Below are positions 54,140 to 61,414 of a stretch of 64,000 nt of DNA, one piece after another; positions within the stretch are counted from its first letter, which is position 1; the number at the start of each line of letters is the position of its first letter. Source of the stretch: an uncultured Olsenella sp. (lineage in GTDB: Bacteria; Actinomycetota; Coriobacteriia; Coriobacteriales; Atopobiaceae); assembly GCA_934660915.1 (NCBI GenBank), contig CAKUIF010000009.1:1-64000 (forward strand), read 5' to 3'. A model generated the notes under the pieces. That model was not told where the DNA came from, did not search any database, and saw nothing but the letters and a program-made list of their open reading frames with translations. A program made the translations under genes and the position numbers.

Positions 54140-55168
54140 ATGAAGTACACGGATCTTGCCGCCTCCGCGCGCGGAAACATCGGTCCTTACTGCAAGGCAT
54201 GCCCCGTTTGCGACGGTCGCGGGTGCAAAAACACGGTTCCCGGGCCGGGCGCGAAGGGTTCCGGCACCGTTGCCATGCGCAACTACTCCGCATGGCAGGG
54301 CGTTCTTCTTAATATGGACACGCTCCACCCGTATTTCGAGGCAGATTCCACATGCACGGTTCTTGGTCGTGAGCTCTCGCTTCCGGTAATGATCGCCCCG
54401 GTTGGCGACGTCCAGCGGCATTATGGCGATAAGTACGACACCGTCGGCTATAACGAGTGCGTTCTTCGCGCCGCCGAGAAGTCCGGGACATTGGCTTGGA
54501 CCGGCGACGGCCTCGATGGCCGCATCATGTCGGAGTCCTGCGACCTCATCTCGAGGCTCGGCGGCGCCGGCGTCGTGACGGTCAAGCCATGGGACGCGAA
54601 AACGCTCGAGGAGAAGCTCGACCACGCCCTCGCCGCGAGGCCCGCGGCGGTTGCCATGGACATCGACGCCGCCGGCCTGCCCTTCCTTAAGGGCCAGAAC
54701 CCTCCGGCCGGTGCCAAGGATGAGGGGCAGGTTGCCGAGATCGCCGCGGCGTGCCATGAGCAGGGCGTCCCCTTTGTTCTCAAGGGCGTCATGACCCCTT
54801 CCGCTGCGGAACGGGCGGTCCGTGCGGGTGTCGACGGCATCGTCGTCTCCAATCACGGAGGCCGTGTTTTGGACGGGGTGCCTTCCACGGCGGAGGTGCT
54901 TCCCGGCATTGCGCAGGCGGTGGGAGGCGATCTCGAGGTCCTCGTTGACGGCGGGATCCGCAGCGGCCTCGACGTGTTCCGCGCGCTCGCGCTCGGCGCC
55001 AAGGCCTGCCTCATGTGCCGGCCTTTTGTCGTCGCTGCGTTCGGAGGGGGAGAGGACGGGGTTGCCGCTTATCTTGGGCAGCTGATGGCTGAGCTTAAGG
55101 ACAGCATGGAGATGTGCGGCGCCGCGACGATTGCCGACATCGACGAGTCTGTGCTTTGGCGGGGCTAG
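54140..55168 (+). CDS. FMN-dependent alpha-hydroxy-acid oxidase/dehydrogenase
   Basis: A 342-residue TIM-barrel flavoprotein. GVDGIVVSNHGGRVLDGVPST contains the catalytic His, and LVDGGIRSGLDVFRALALGA the FMN phosphate site. The N terminus carries a cysteine cluster, Cys18/21/24/29 (CKACPVCDGRGC), followed by GPGAKGSGT. The same cysteine set occurs in firmicute members of the family, and might bind a metal centre. Substrate is unknown; lactate is one candidate. GGAAGG precedes ATG 54140. The next gene starts 8 bases downstream. Confidence 0.88.
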   Translation: MKYTDLAASARGNIGPYCKACPVCDGRGCKNTVPGPGAKGSGTVAMRNYSAWQGVLLNMDTLHPYFEADSTCTVLGRELSLPVMIAPVGDVQRHYGDKYDTVGYNECVLRAAEKSGTLAWTGDGLDGRIMSESCDLISRLGGAGVVTVKPWDAKTLEEKLDHALAARPAAVAMDIDAAGLPFLKGQNPPAGAKDEGQVAEIAAACHEQGVPFVLKGVMTPSAAERAVRAGVDGIVVSNHGGRVLDGVPSTAEVLPGIAQAVGGDLEVLVDGGIRSGLDVFRALALGAKACLMCRPFVVAAFGGGEDGVAAYLGQLMAELKDSMEMCGAATIADIDESVLWRG

Positions 55169-55176
55169 GTGATTGT

Positions 55177-56310
55177 GTGAAGCCGACAAACAGTGATTTG
55201 GCTCTTTTGGCGACGTCGGGCATCCGTCGTTTCAACGCTTTGGCGAACTCGTATCCAGGGTGCGTCAAGCTTACCCTCGGCGAGCCTGAGTTCGACACCC
55301 CCGAGCCGGTGAGAAGCGCCGTCGCGCGGTCGCTTGCTGAGGGTCAGACCCATTACCCGCCGAACAACGGGAAACCGAATCTTCGCGAAGCCCTCTCGGC
55401 GTATATGGGAGGGCGGGGGCTCTCCTACGCGCCCGAGGACGTTGTCGTCACCTGTGGCGCCACAGAGGCGCTCTCCGCAACGCTCACGGCTCTCATCGAC
55501 CCGGGCGATGAAGTTATCGTCCCAGTGCCGGCATTCGGTCTCTACGAGACTATAGTGCGCGCCGCCCATGGACGAGTCCGCTTCCTCGACACGGCGCAAT
55601 CCGGGTTCTCCATTCGCGAAGACGATCTCCGGGCTGTCGTGGGGGGCACCACAAAGGCCATCGTGATCACGTCTCCGAACAACCCTACCGGCTGTGTCTA
55701 CGACTCGGAGTCGCTGAGCGCGGTCGCGAAGGTTGCGTCGGAAACCGGTATATACGTTATCTGCGATGACGTTTACAACCGCCTCTGCTATCTCGACGGA
55801 TATGAGCGGCTTGCGATTTCGCACCCCGAGTTGCGCGAGCAACTCGTCGTCGTTGACTCTTTCTCGAAGCCTTGGGCAATGACTGGATGGCGCATCGGCT
55901 GGCTCGCCGCTGCTCCGGCGCTTAGAGAGCAGATCGAGAAGATGCACCAATACCTCATCTCCAGTATCCCGACTTTTGTACAAGACGCCGCGGTGGTCGC
56001 CCTCGGGCTCGATCCAGTCGAAATGAGGGAGACGTATCGACGGCGAAGGGACTATGTCTGCGAGAGGCTGCGGTCGATGGGGCTGCCCCTCACACGACCT
56101 GAGGGGGCTTTCTACGCCTTTCCGGATATTCGAGGGCTGGGGATGGGCTCGCAGGAGCTCTGCGAGCGCCTTGTCCGCGAAGCGGGCGTTGCATGCGTTC
56201 CCGGCGAGTGCTTTGGTACGCCGGGGTTCCTTCGCCTTTCGTACTGCGTCTCAGACGCCGATTTGAGCTTGGGACTGGACCGGCTTGAGGAATTCGTCGC
56301 GCACCTATAG
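55177..56310 (+). CDS. Class I/II pyridoxal-phosphate aminotransferase
   Basis: A 377-residue aminotransferase. SPNNPTGCVYD is the substrate-binding loop, VVDSFSKPWAMTGWRIGWLAA carries the Schiff-base lysine (near residue 230), and PEGAFYAFPDI and FLRLSYC close the fold. Start GTG 55177 is preceded by AGGTGA. Its position next to the alpha-hydroxy-acid oxidase suggests 2-oxo acid / amino acid exchange, but the substrate is not defined. Confidence 0.9.
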   Translation: MKPTNSDLALLATSGIRRFNALANSYPGCVKLTLGEPEFDTPEPVRSAVARSLAEGQTHYPPNNGKPNLREALSAYMGGRGLSYAPEDVVVTCGATEALSATLTALIDPGDEVIVPVPAFGLYETIVRAAHGRVRFLDTAQSGFSIREDDLRAVVGGTTKAIVITSPNNPTGCVYDSESLSAVAKVASETGIYVICDDVYNRLCYLDGYERLAISHPELREQLVVVDSFSKPWAMTGWRIGWLAAAPALREQIEKMHQYLISSIPTFVQDAAVVALGLDPVEMRETYRRRRDYVCERLRSMGLPLTRPEGAFYAFPDIRGLGMGSQELCERLVREAGVACVPGECFGTPGFLRLSYCVSDADLSLGLDRLEEFVAHL

Positions 56311-56374
56311 CTCGGAGTCCGCGAGAATAACGATGACGGCCTGAGCTGATTTCCAAAAAAGTTGGAATTCGTCC

Positions 56375-56403
56375 TTGACTCGTCTCTTAATGCCCGATAT
56401 ATT
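56375..56403 (+). promoter_or_regulatory. Promoter of tRNA-Ala and tRNA-CAU
   Basis: TTGACT (56375-56380) and TATATT (56398-56403) with a 17-base spacer, 20 bases before the first tRNA. Confidence 0.75.
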
Positions 56404-56422
56404 ATTCCTCGCACCAACGCAC

Positions 56423-56498
56423 GGGGAATTAGCTCAGTTGGGAGAGCGCGTGACTGGCAGTCACGAGGTCAGGGGTTCGAACCCCCTATTCTCCACCA
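56423..56498 (+). tRNA. tRNA-Ala (anticodon GGC)
   Basis: A 76-nt cloverleaf with encoded CCA. The acceptor stem contains the G3:U70 pair that marks alanine tRNA. Anticodon loop CTGGCAG, anticodon stem CGTGA/TCACG, T arm GGGGTTCGAACCCC. Confidence 0.96.
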
Positions 56499-56509
56499 TT
56501 ATAAATGCA

Positions 56510-56538
56510 GGCGGCGGCTTCGGTCGTCGCCTTTTTTT
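56510..56538 (+). terminator. Terminator after tRNA-Ala
   Basis: GGCGGCGGC and GTCGTCGCC pair around a TTCG loop with T7 behind it. Confidence 0.75.
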
Positions 56539-56543
56539 CATAG

Positions 56544-56619
56544 GGGCTCATGGCGCAACGGTTAGCGCAGGGGACTCATAATCCCTGGGTTGCAGGTTCG
56601 AATCCTGCTGGGCCCACCA
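56544..56619 (+). tRNA. tRNA with CAU anticodon (Met or Ile2)
   Basis: A 76-nt cloverleaf with CCA; acceptor GGGCTCA/TGGGCCC, anticodon loop CTCATAA giving CAU, T arm GCAGGTTCGAATCCTGC. CAU may be elongator Met or lysidine-modified Ile2; the body does not allow a sure choice by eye. The integrase gene starts about 130 bases downstream, so its 3' end is the likely attachment site. Confidence 0.93.
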
Positions 56620-56696
56620 TAAAAGCCGCAGGTCGCGAGGCGTTTTCGCCTTGCGACCTGTTTTATTGTTTATGGAGCGTTGGCACGGCGTTGGCA
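56595..56696. other. Probable left attachment site and integrase arm repeats
   Basis: The tRNA 3' end (about 56595-56619) is the usual crossover target of tyrosine integrases. It is followed by a terminator and the 9-bp direct repeat GCGTTGGCA at 56677-56685 and 56688-56696, one helical turn apart, just before the integrase gene. This fits an attL with arm-type sites; the matching attR lies outside the window. Confidence 0.5.
56629..56665 (+). terminator. Terminator after the CAU tRNA
   Basis: CAGGTCGCGAGGCG and CGCCTTGCGACCTG pair around TTTT and are followed by TTTTAT. Confidence 0.75.
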
Positions 56697-56747
56697 TAAG
56701 GTAGCCAAACAGGTTGAAGACCTTATATAGCGGGAAGAAACCCTTTA

Positions 56748-57860
56748 TCAGCCGCACACCGCGCGGCCGAAGGCCTGCGCAGCGGCGTCCAGGGCCGCGT
56801 CGGGCTTCAGGTAGTGCGTGTAGCCGGTCTGGACGTTGGTGCGCCCGTGCAGACGGGCGTTCACCGTGTCGAGGACGCCGGCGCCCTGCATGATCGTCTC
56901 GTGCACCGAGCGCATGTCCTTCAGCTGGGCGTAGGGCATGCCCTGGAGCGCCCCTCCCGGCTCGAAGAGCGCCTTCCAGTGCTTCCGGGCGCGCCCGGGG
57001 TACTTGTCCCAGAGGAAGGCCCTCGGCCCTTCCACGGCGAGCTCCGCGAGCCTCGACGCGAACGGGTCGGGAATGGGGGCCACGCGGCGGCTGAACTTGT
57101 TCTTCGGCGCCTTGAAGCCGTCGCGCTCCGTCCAGGCCATCTGCACGTAGGCATGGGCCATGAGGCCGTCGCCCTCGCCCAGGCGCGAGACCTCCGAGAA
57201 GCGCAGCCGCGACCACATGAGGCCCAGGCCCTCCTCGACGCGCAGGCCGCCGCCGACGAGTGCGAGGAAAAGCGCCTCGGCGTCGTCGCCGCGCAGGCGG
57301 CGCATGGCCTCGGCTACTTGCGGGGCGCCCCACATCAAGGGTTGCTCGGCGAAGGGGTCCTCGCGCTCCACGGGGTAGTCTATGCGCCTGTGGTCGAGGA
57401 CGTTGCGGTCCACGAGCTCGGCGTCCACGGCGCAGTTGATCATGCGCTTCAGGCAGCGAACCGATTTCCTGGCCACGGCGGGCGTCATGCCGTAGACCCA
57501 CGACTGCACCATCGGGTAGCTCAGCTCGGGCCAGCGCAGGTCGCCGAAGGCCGGCTCTATGCGCAGGCGCCACGATGACTCGTATCCGCCTATGGTCTCG
57601 TTGGTCAGGCCCTTGGCGCGGCACCGCCGCATGAAGAGGGGCCAGAAGTCGCGGATTACGTCGGTCTGGCCCGCGCAGGCCGAGGCCCCGAGCTCCGCGA
57701 CCATCTCCTGCCTGCGGGCCACCGCCTCGGAGAAGGTTCCCTCGAAACGCTCACGCAGGCGCCGCTGCCCGCCGTCGCGCCTGTATCCTCGGCATGCCGT
57801 GAGGTCCCAGACGCCGGGTCTCACGGGCCTCACGCCGACCGCCGCCTGTTTCGCTGCCAT
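56748..57860 (-). CDS. Tyrosine site-specific integrase
   Basis: A 370-residue phage-type integrase. The core-binding domain spans about 55-140 (GLTNETIGGYESSWRLRI), and the catalytic domain has GGLRVEEGLGLM (Arg), KDMRSVHETIMQGAG in place of HxxR, LHGRTNVQTGYTHY with the expected C-terminal Tyr. The box residues are degenerate compared with classical integrases, in the manner of coriobacterial prophages. ATG 57860 is chosen since AAGGAGG lies 8 bases upstream. It reads toward the tRNA. Confidence 0.88.
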   Translation of the reverse strand: MAAKQAAVGVRPVRPGVWDLTACRGYRRDGGQRRLRERFEGTFSEAVARRQEMVAELGASACAGQTDVIRDFWPLFMRRCRAKGLTNETIGGYESSWRLRIEPAFGDLRWPELSYPMVQSWVYGMTPAVARKSVRCLKRMINCAVDAELVDRNVLDHRRIDYPVEREDPFAEQPLMWGAPQVAEAMRRLRGDDAEALFLALVGGGLRVEEGLGLMWSRLRFSEVSRLGEGDGLMAHAYVQMAWTERDGFKAPKNKFSRRVAPIPDPFASRLAELAVEGPRAFLWDKYPGRARKHWKALFEPGGALQGMPYAQLKDMRSVHETIMQGAGVLDTVNARLHGRTNVQTGYTHYLKPDAALDAAAQAFGRAVCG

Positions 57861-57910
57861 GGCGGTATCCTCCTCCTTCACTTCTGCTGGTTGTGAAGAG
57901 CTAAGTATTT

Positions 57911-57941
57911 TTGCTTAAACGCCAGTCATCTCTGGGATAAT
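57911..57941 (+). promoter_or_regulatory. Extended -10 promoter of the structured RNA
   Basis: TTGCTT (57911-57916) with a 19-base spacer to GATAAT (57936-57941), preceded by TGG, an extended -10 element. It points toward the RNA at 57949 and away from the integrase gene. The overlapping TAAGCAAAAATACTTA palindrome may be an operator for the phage repressor. Confidence 0.5.
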
Positions 57942-57948
57942 TTGGGCC

Positions 57949-58074
57949 ATACTTGTTTCGAAGCCCCTCGGTGGGCCGACTTGGGACGGATTAAAGCTGG
58001 GTCCCCGAATGGGGGTAGGCCGAAAGGCTTAGAATTCCCTTGCTCCAGGGGTCGGCCTACCGAGGGGTTTTATG
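57949..58074 (+). ncRNA. Candidate structured RNA adjacent to a HEPN-type gene
   Basis: Bases 57961-57980 pair with 58051-58070 over 20 consecutive positions including two G-U pairs, which become A-C mismatches on the opposite strand, so the plus strand is the RNA. The enclosed 70 nt can form GGGAC/GTCCC, a CCCC-GAAT-GGGG alternative, an AGGCC-GAAA-GGCTT hairpin with a GNRA tetraloop, and CCCT-TGCTCC-AGGG. A promoter-like extended -10 is upstream and the RNA ends GGGGTTTTA. It meets the DUF3644 gene tail to tail. I know no Rfam family matching it; the alternative is an elaborate terminator of the facing gene. Confidence 0.55.
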
Positions 58075-59068
58075 TCAGTCTGGTTTTCAGGCTTCTGATA
58101 ATTTCTGTCGGGTCTTTTCTGATCTGGGCATAGATATCGTCAATGCATTGCTGTGAATATGCGTATCTAGGCGATTCTCCGGGCATTGCCGTGTCAATCG
58201 AGTATCTTTCGTCTTCTTTCATTCCGTAGGCGGCGACGAATAGCCTAAAGTCATTTGAGGTAAATTTTGCCTTTGGCTCGCCGTTCGCCATGAGGGTCAC
58301 TCCATCACGCTCCATACGACGGTTCACCTGCTCGATGACTGCCTTGGTTCTGAACGGATATTTGTCCTGAGGGTTAATTAGCTGCTTAACAATTGAAACC
58401 TGAGTATTCGCCTCAGCGCTGACTCTTACAGTTAGCTCTGCGTCCTTCTTCTTCGTCAGCCTAAGTTCAGTTGTGTATGTGCATGCGTAGCGTCTATTTC
58501 CTTCGATATCTGCAGATGAGAGAATTCCGCTGCGAGCATCTATCATTCGATTTATAACCTCGGGAGAATAGCGCGCTCTGCACTCTTCAATGCTCGCATC
58601 ACTTCTCCTAACCGATAAAACAAGGTAGTTCTCCGGTATTAGGTCGCTAATTTCTATCCCTAGGAGTTCCCTCGCTTTTTCGTCGTAGTTCTCCACACAG
58701 GCCTGAAGTATCGGGGCGTATATTCCCTCGTACTCCTCGATGATAAAGTGGGTGCTCGTGTTTCTTAGGTCTATCACCTTCGAAAGATTGAGCCTGAGCG
58801 GATCTTTCTCGTTGGTGAAGACTCTCCTAACGCACTCTTCAAGCGAGAGCGTCCTGCCGGGTTTATCGGGGTAATAAATAGAGCTCTCCCCGTTTTGCTC
58901 GGTCAAATACGCCTTGAGCAGAAGTTCCCACGCATTGCACAGGAAGAAGGCGCATCCTTCGACTCGATACTTTATGGTCGGCCTGTTGTACAGCTCGACG
59001 GCGAGGATGAAGGCTTCTTGAGACTTTTGCTTAAGCCGCTCTACCGTTATTTGGTCCATGTGATCCAC
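58070..59068 (-). CDS. DUF3644 protein with HEPN-type R-x4-H motif
   Basis: A 332-residue protein. The N-terminal half matches DUF3644 (KSQEAFILAVELYNRPTIKYR, then CNAWELLLKAYL), and residues 102-107 read RNTSTH, the Arg-x4-His of HEPN ribonucleases. The C-terminal half is uncharacterised, perhaps for RNA or target binding. Codon use is clearly AT-richer than the neighbours, a sign of recent transfer. GTG 59068 follows GAGGAGG at 7 bases. HEPN proteins in prophages often act as toxins or defence RNases; here that is inference from the motif and the adjacent RNA. Confidence 0.8.
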   Translation of the reverse strand: MDHMDQITVERLKQKSQEAFILAVELYNRPTIKYRVEGCAFFLCNAWELLLKAYLTEQNGESSIYYPDKPGRTLSLEECVRRVFTNEKDPLRLNLSKVIDLRNTSTHFIIEEYEGIYAPILQACVENYDEKARELLGIEISDLIPENYLVLSVRRSDASIEECRARYSPEVINRMIDARSGILSSADIEGNRRYACTYTTELRLTKKKDAELTVRVSAEANTQVSIVKQLINPQDKYPFRTKAVIEQVNRRMERDGVTLMANGEPKAKFTSNDFRLFVAAYGMKEDERYSIDTAMPGESPRYAYSQQCIDDIYAQIRKDPTEIIRSLKTRLT

Positions 59069-59163
59069 GAAGTTACCTCCTCATTTTCAGAAATAGTGCG
59101 TTTCCTGAATCAGGCTAGTTGTTACGGAAAACTAGATGTGCTGAGCCATTTCACGCCGCGAGC

Positions 59164-59690
59164 CTAAGGGCGGTCATGGACGGACGCGCCGTCAGCGCCT
59201 CCTGCGGGCGGAGTGGAGCGCCGAGAGGAGGTGCGCCGCCACGTCGAGCAGGGTGCAGGCCGCGCAGAGAAGGACCGCCAGCGGCAGCCTTCCGTCCTCG
59301 AACGTGCCGCCCACGGCGATGTAGACCACGAGCCAGCACGCGAAGAAGGTGAGAAACGGGTACAGGGACGCCACCGACAGAACCGAGGCGGCGGAGCTCT
59401 CCTCGCGCTCCCTGCGCCTGGCCCTTGCGTCGTCGAGCATGTCGCGCACGACCTCGGCCCTCAGCTCGCGCATCTCCTGGCTGCCGTCGTCCATGTCGGC
59501 CAGCAGCCTCGCGATCTCCATCTCCTCGTGCATCGCGACGTCCCTTCCCTTGCCCGGAAGCCGCCCGATGGCGGCTACGGCGATTGTACCCGCGGCGGTT
59601 ATGCCCGCCGACAGCACGCCGGGGTCTACGCTCATTCTTCCCCCTTCGTTGTGTATCTACGCGACCAGACTAAGGGCGGTCATGGACGGA
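59164..59690. repeat. 21-bp direct repeat flanking the small membrane protein gene
   Basis: CTAAGGGCGGTCATGGACGG is present at 59164-59183 and 59670-59689, 506 bases apart. The first copy lies just after the stop of the membrane protein, the second spans the stop of the XRE repressor gene, followed by a run of nine C. In one minus-strand frame both copies encode PSMTAL. It may reflect a duplication or insertion of the module between them. Confidence 0.7.
59192..59635 (-). CDS. Small membrane protein of the prophage
   Basis: A 147-residue protein with a hydrophobic N terminus (residues 6-24), a charged, Arg/Glu-rich helical middle (about 35-82), and two transmembrane helices (about 87-112 and 116-138) ending in a basic tail. 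AGGGGGAAGA precedes ATG 59635. It lies between the HEPN gene and the repressor gene and reads the same way. Function unknown. Confidence 0.65.
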   Translation of the reverse strand: MSVDPGVLSAGITAAGTIAVAAIGRLPGKGRDVAMHEEMEIARLLADMDDGSQEMRELRAEVVRDMLDDARARRREREESSAASVLSVASLYPFLTFFACWLVVYIAVGGTFEDGRLPLAVLLCAACTLLDVAAHLLSALHSARRRR

Positions 59691-60014
59691 CCCCCCCCCA
59701 GACACTTTTTCGGGGGCCTGCGGGAGCCTTTCGGCCAGCGCGTCGCTCGTGGCGACCAGCGCGGCGCGGCCCTCCGGTCCCAGGGCGCGGTAGTTGCGGG
59801 CGAGGCTCGGGTCGATGCCGTGGGTCTCGCGGCCCGCAAGCTCGTCGAGCGTGCAGCCGAGCGCCGTCGCGATCTTGCAGGCGTCCTCTACTGACAGGGT
59901 TGTCTCTCCTGTCTCCCAAGAGCTGACAACCCGCTGAGTTGTTCCGATCTTCTTGGCAAGTTCGGTTTGGTTGATTTTTGCCTGTTTGCGAAGTTCCTTC
60001 AGTCGCAGTTCCAC
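59670..60014 (-). CDS. XRE-family repressor
   Basis: A 114-residue protein with a classical helix-turn-helix at residues 8-62: KINQTELAKKIGTTQRVVSSWE. It is the likely lysogeny repressor, reading left toward the integrase. The C terminus (about residues 63-114) is helical and ends in a Gly-Gly-Gly tract encoded by nine consecutive C on the plus strand (59691-59699), which is prone to slippage. GTG 60014 has AAGGAGAGG upstream. Confidence 0.85.
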   Translation of the reverse strand: MELRLKELRKQAKINQTELAKKIGTTQRVVSSWETGETTLSVEDACKIATALGCTLDELAGRETHGIDPSLARNYRALGPEGRAALVATSDALAERLPQAPEKVSGGGSVHDRP

Positions 60015-60079
60015 TGCCTCTCCTTTCGCTGGCTTTAGCTAAGTATCGCAAAAAAATACGGAAATCGGGTAATTCTTTC

Positions 60080-60122
60080 TTGACATATCCGGAAGGCGTG
60101 TATTTAATAATTGGCATACACG
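60080..60122 (+). promoter_or_regulatory. Cro-side promoter with inverted-repeat operator
   Basis: TTGACA (60080-60085) and TTTAAT (60103-60108) are 17 bases apart. CGTGTAT (60097-60103) and ATACACG (60116-60122) form an inverted repeat over the -10 region, a likely repressor site. A second related motif GTAT..ATAC lies at 60043-60059 toward the opposite promoter. Confidence 0.65.
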
Positions 60123-60151
60123 GAAACCGTTTAAACAATTGGAGGTGTGGT

Positions 60152-60379
60152 TTGGAGTACGACGGCGAGTTTCTTTCTCGCGTCATGAAGTCCAGGCGCA
60201 TGGCGCGGGGCTGGACGCAGCTCGATTTGGCGGAAGCGTCTGGGGTTTCCGCAGGTGTCATCTCTGATTACGAGAGGTGCGCAGTGAAACCGCAGTTTCC
60301 GACGCTTGTCAAGCTGGCTAGTTCACTTGGATGTTCGACCGATGACTTTGTGAAGCACAAGGAGGTGGAGGTTCAGTAA
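60152..60379 (+). CDS. Cro-like XRE-family regulator
   Basis: A 75-residue helix-turn-helix protein: FLSRVMKSRRMARGWTQLDL, then AEASGVSAGVISDYE. TTG 60152 follows GGAGGT by 5 bases; upstream in-frame residues would cross the promoter. Divergent to the repressor gene and overlapping the next gene by one base. It fits a Cro-type switch partner. Confidence 0.82.
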   Translation: MEYDGEFLSRVMKSRRMARGWTQLDLAEASGVSAGVISDYERCAVKPQFPTLVKLASSLGCSTDDFVKHKEVEVQ

Positions 60380-60419
60380 TGAACGAGATTCGTGTTTTTA
60401 GCAACGAGGGTTTGGCGCA

Positions 60420-61127
60420 GTGCGCGCGATTCAAAGCGCCGCTGGGGAACCGATGCTTGTTGCGAAGGATGTCTGCGCTGTTCTCGGCCTCGGCCGTCAA
60501 CAGGACTCGACTCGCTATCTCGATGACGACGAGAAGGGGGAGTGTCTGGTAAACACCCCCTCCGGCGCTCAGAAGATGGTGTGCGTCACCGAGCCAGGCT
60601 TTTACAAACTCGTGATGCGCAGCCGCAAGCCGGAGGCCAAGGCCTTTCAGCGCTGGGTCACCCACGAGGTGCTCCCGGCCCTGCGGCGCGACGGCGGCTA
60701 CATGGTCGCGCGCGACGAGACTCCGGAGCAGACGATGGCGCGCGCGGTCCTTCTCGCCCAGGCCACCATCGACCGGCAGCGCGACCGCATCGCGGAGCTG
60801 GAGCCGAAGGCGCTCTTCGCCGACGCCGTGGCCGCGAGCGACGGCACGTGCCTCGTGGGCGAGCTCGCGAAGATGATGCGCCAGAACGGGGTCGAGATCG
60901 GGCAGCGGCGCCTCTTCGCCCGCCTGCGCGAGGACGGCTACCTTGGCAAGTCCGGCTCGAACACGAACGTCCCGACGCAGCGCGCGATGGACCTCGGGCT
61001 CTTCCGCATCAAGGAGACCGCCGTCACGCACTCCGACGGCCACGTGACGCTCAGCCGCACGCCGAAGGTCACCGGCAAGGGCCAGCGGTACTTCATCAAG
61101 CGCTATTGCCCTGAGCGACTCGCTTAG
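60420..61127 (+). CDS. Phage antirepressor (BRO-N/KilAC), probable frameshift at the 5' end
   Basis: A 235-residue reading frame with a BRO-N core (VRAIQSAAGEPMLVAKDVCA, FQRWVTHEVLPALRRDGGYM) and a KilAC domain (LVGELAKMMRQNGVEIGQRR, TPKVTGKGQRYFIKRY). The family N terminus MNEIRVFSNEGL is present but at ATG 60379 in another frame, and one extra G at the GG of 60414-60415 would join the two frames exactly. It may be a sequencing error, a real pseudogene or an internal start at GTG 60420 with GAGGG 8 bases upstream. Antirepressors inactivate the lysogeny repressor. Confidence 0.85.
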   Translation: MRAIQSAAGEPMLVAKDVCAVLGLGRQQDSTRYLDDDEKGECLVNTPSGAQKMVCVTEPGFYKLVMRSRKPEAKAFQRWVTHEVLPALRRDGGYMVARDETPEQTMARAVLLAQATIDRQRDRIAELEPKALFADAVAASDGTCLVGELAKMMRQNGVEIGQRRLFARLREDGYLGKSGSNTNVPTQRAMDLGLFRIKETAVTHSDGHVTLSRTPKVTGKGQRYFIKRYCPERLA

Positions 61128-61306
61128 CACAAGCGCTTAGCACAACCCTTTGCACAACTGAGCACCACAAGGGCCCCACCAAGGGCGCCGGGCGAAGCCT
61201 TGCGCTTCGGGCATCTTGACAACCGTATGGAGCGCCGCCCTCTCCGATAAGGGCGGGAAACAACGCGGATGACGGGCGATGCGGCGGCCGGGAAGGAGCC
61301 GCGCCC

Positions 61307-61414
61307 ATGAGCGACAGAGACAGAATCGAGTTCCATTTGTTCGTTATAGCAGTAATGATACAACTCACCGTGGCAGTGTATTTCCTCGGGGAGATAGCCA
61401 GAGCGGTCCGTTAG
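61307..61414 (+). CDS. Very small membrane protein (35 residues)
   Basis: Begins MSDRDRIEFH and continues as a hydrophobic helix LFVIAVMIQLTVAVYFL before GEIARAVR. AAGGAG lies 8 bases before ATG 61307, which supports it as translated. No known function. A related arrangement with a second small protein follows at 61924. Confidence 0.5.
   Translation: MSDRDRIEFHLFVIAVMIQLTVAVYFLGEIARAVR

Noticed and set aside
57961..58070. CRISPR array or repeat-spacer structure near the HEPN gene
   Set aside because: Only one pair of complementary arms is present, no direct repeats with regular spacing. A CRISPR-type array is not supported anywhere in the window.
57949..58074. A retron msr/msd RNA
   Set aside because: No reverse transcriptase gene is nearby and the fold lacks the inverted a1/a2 and branching-G context expected for retrons.
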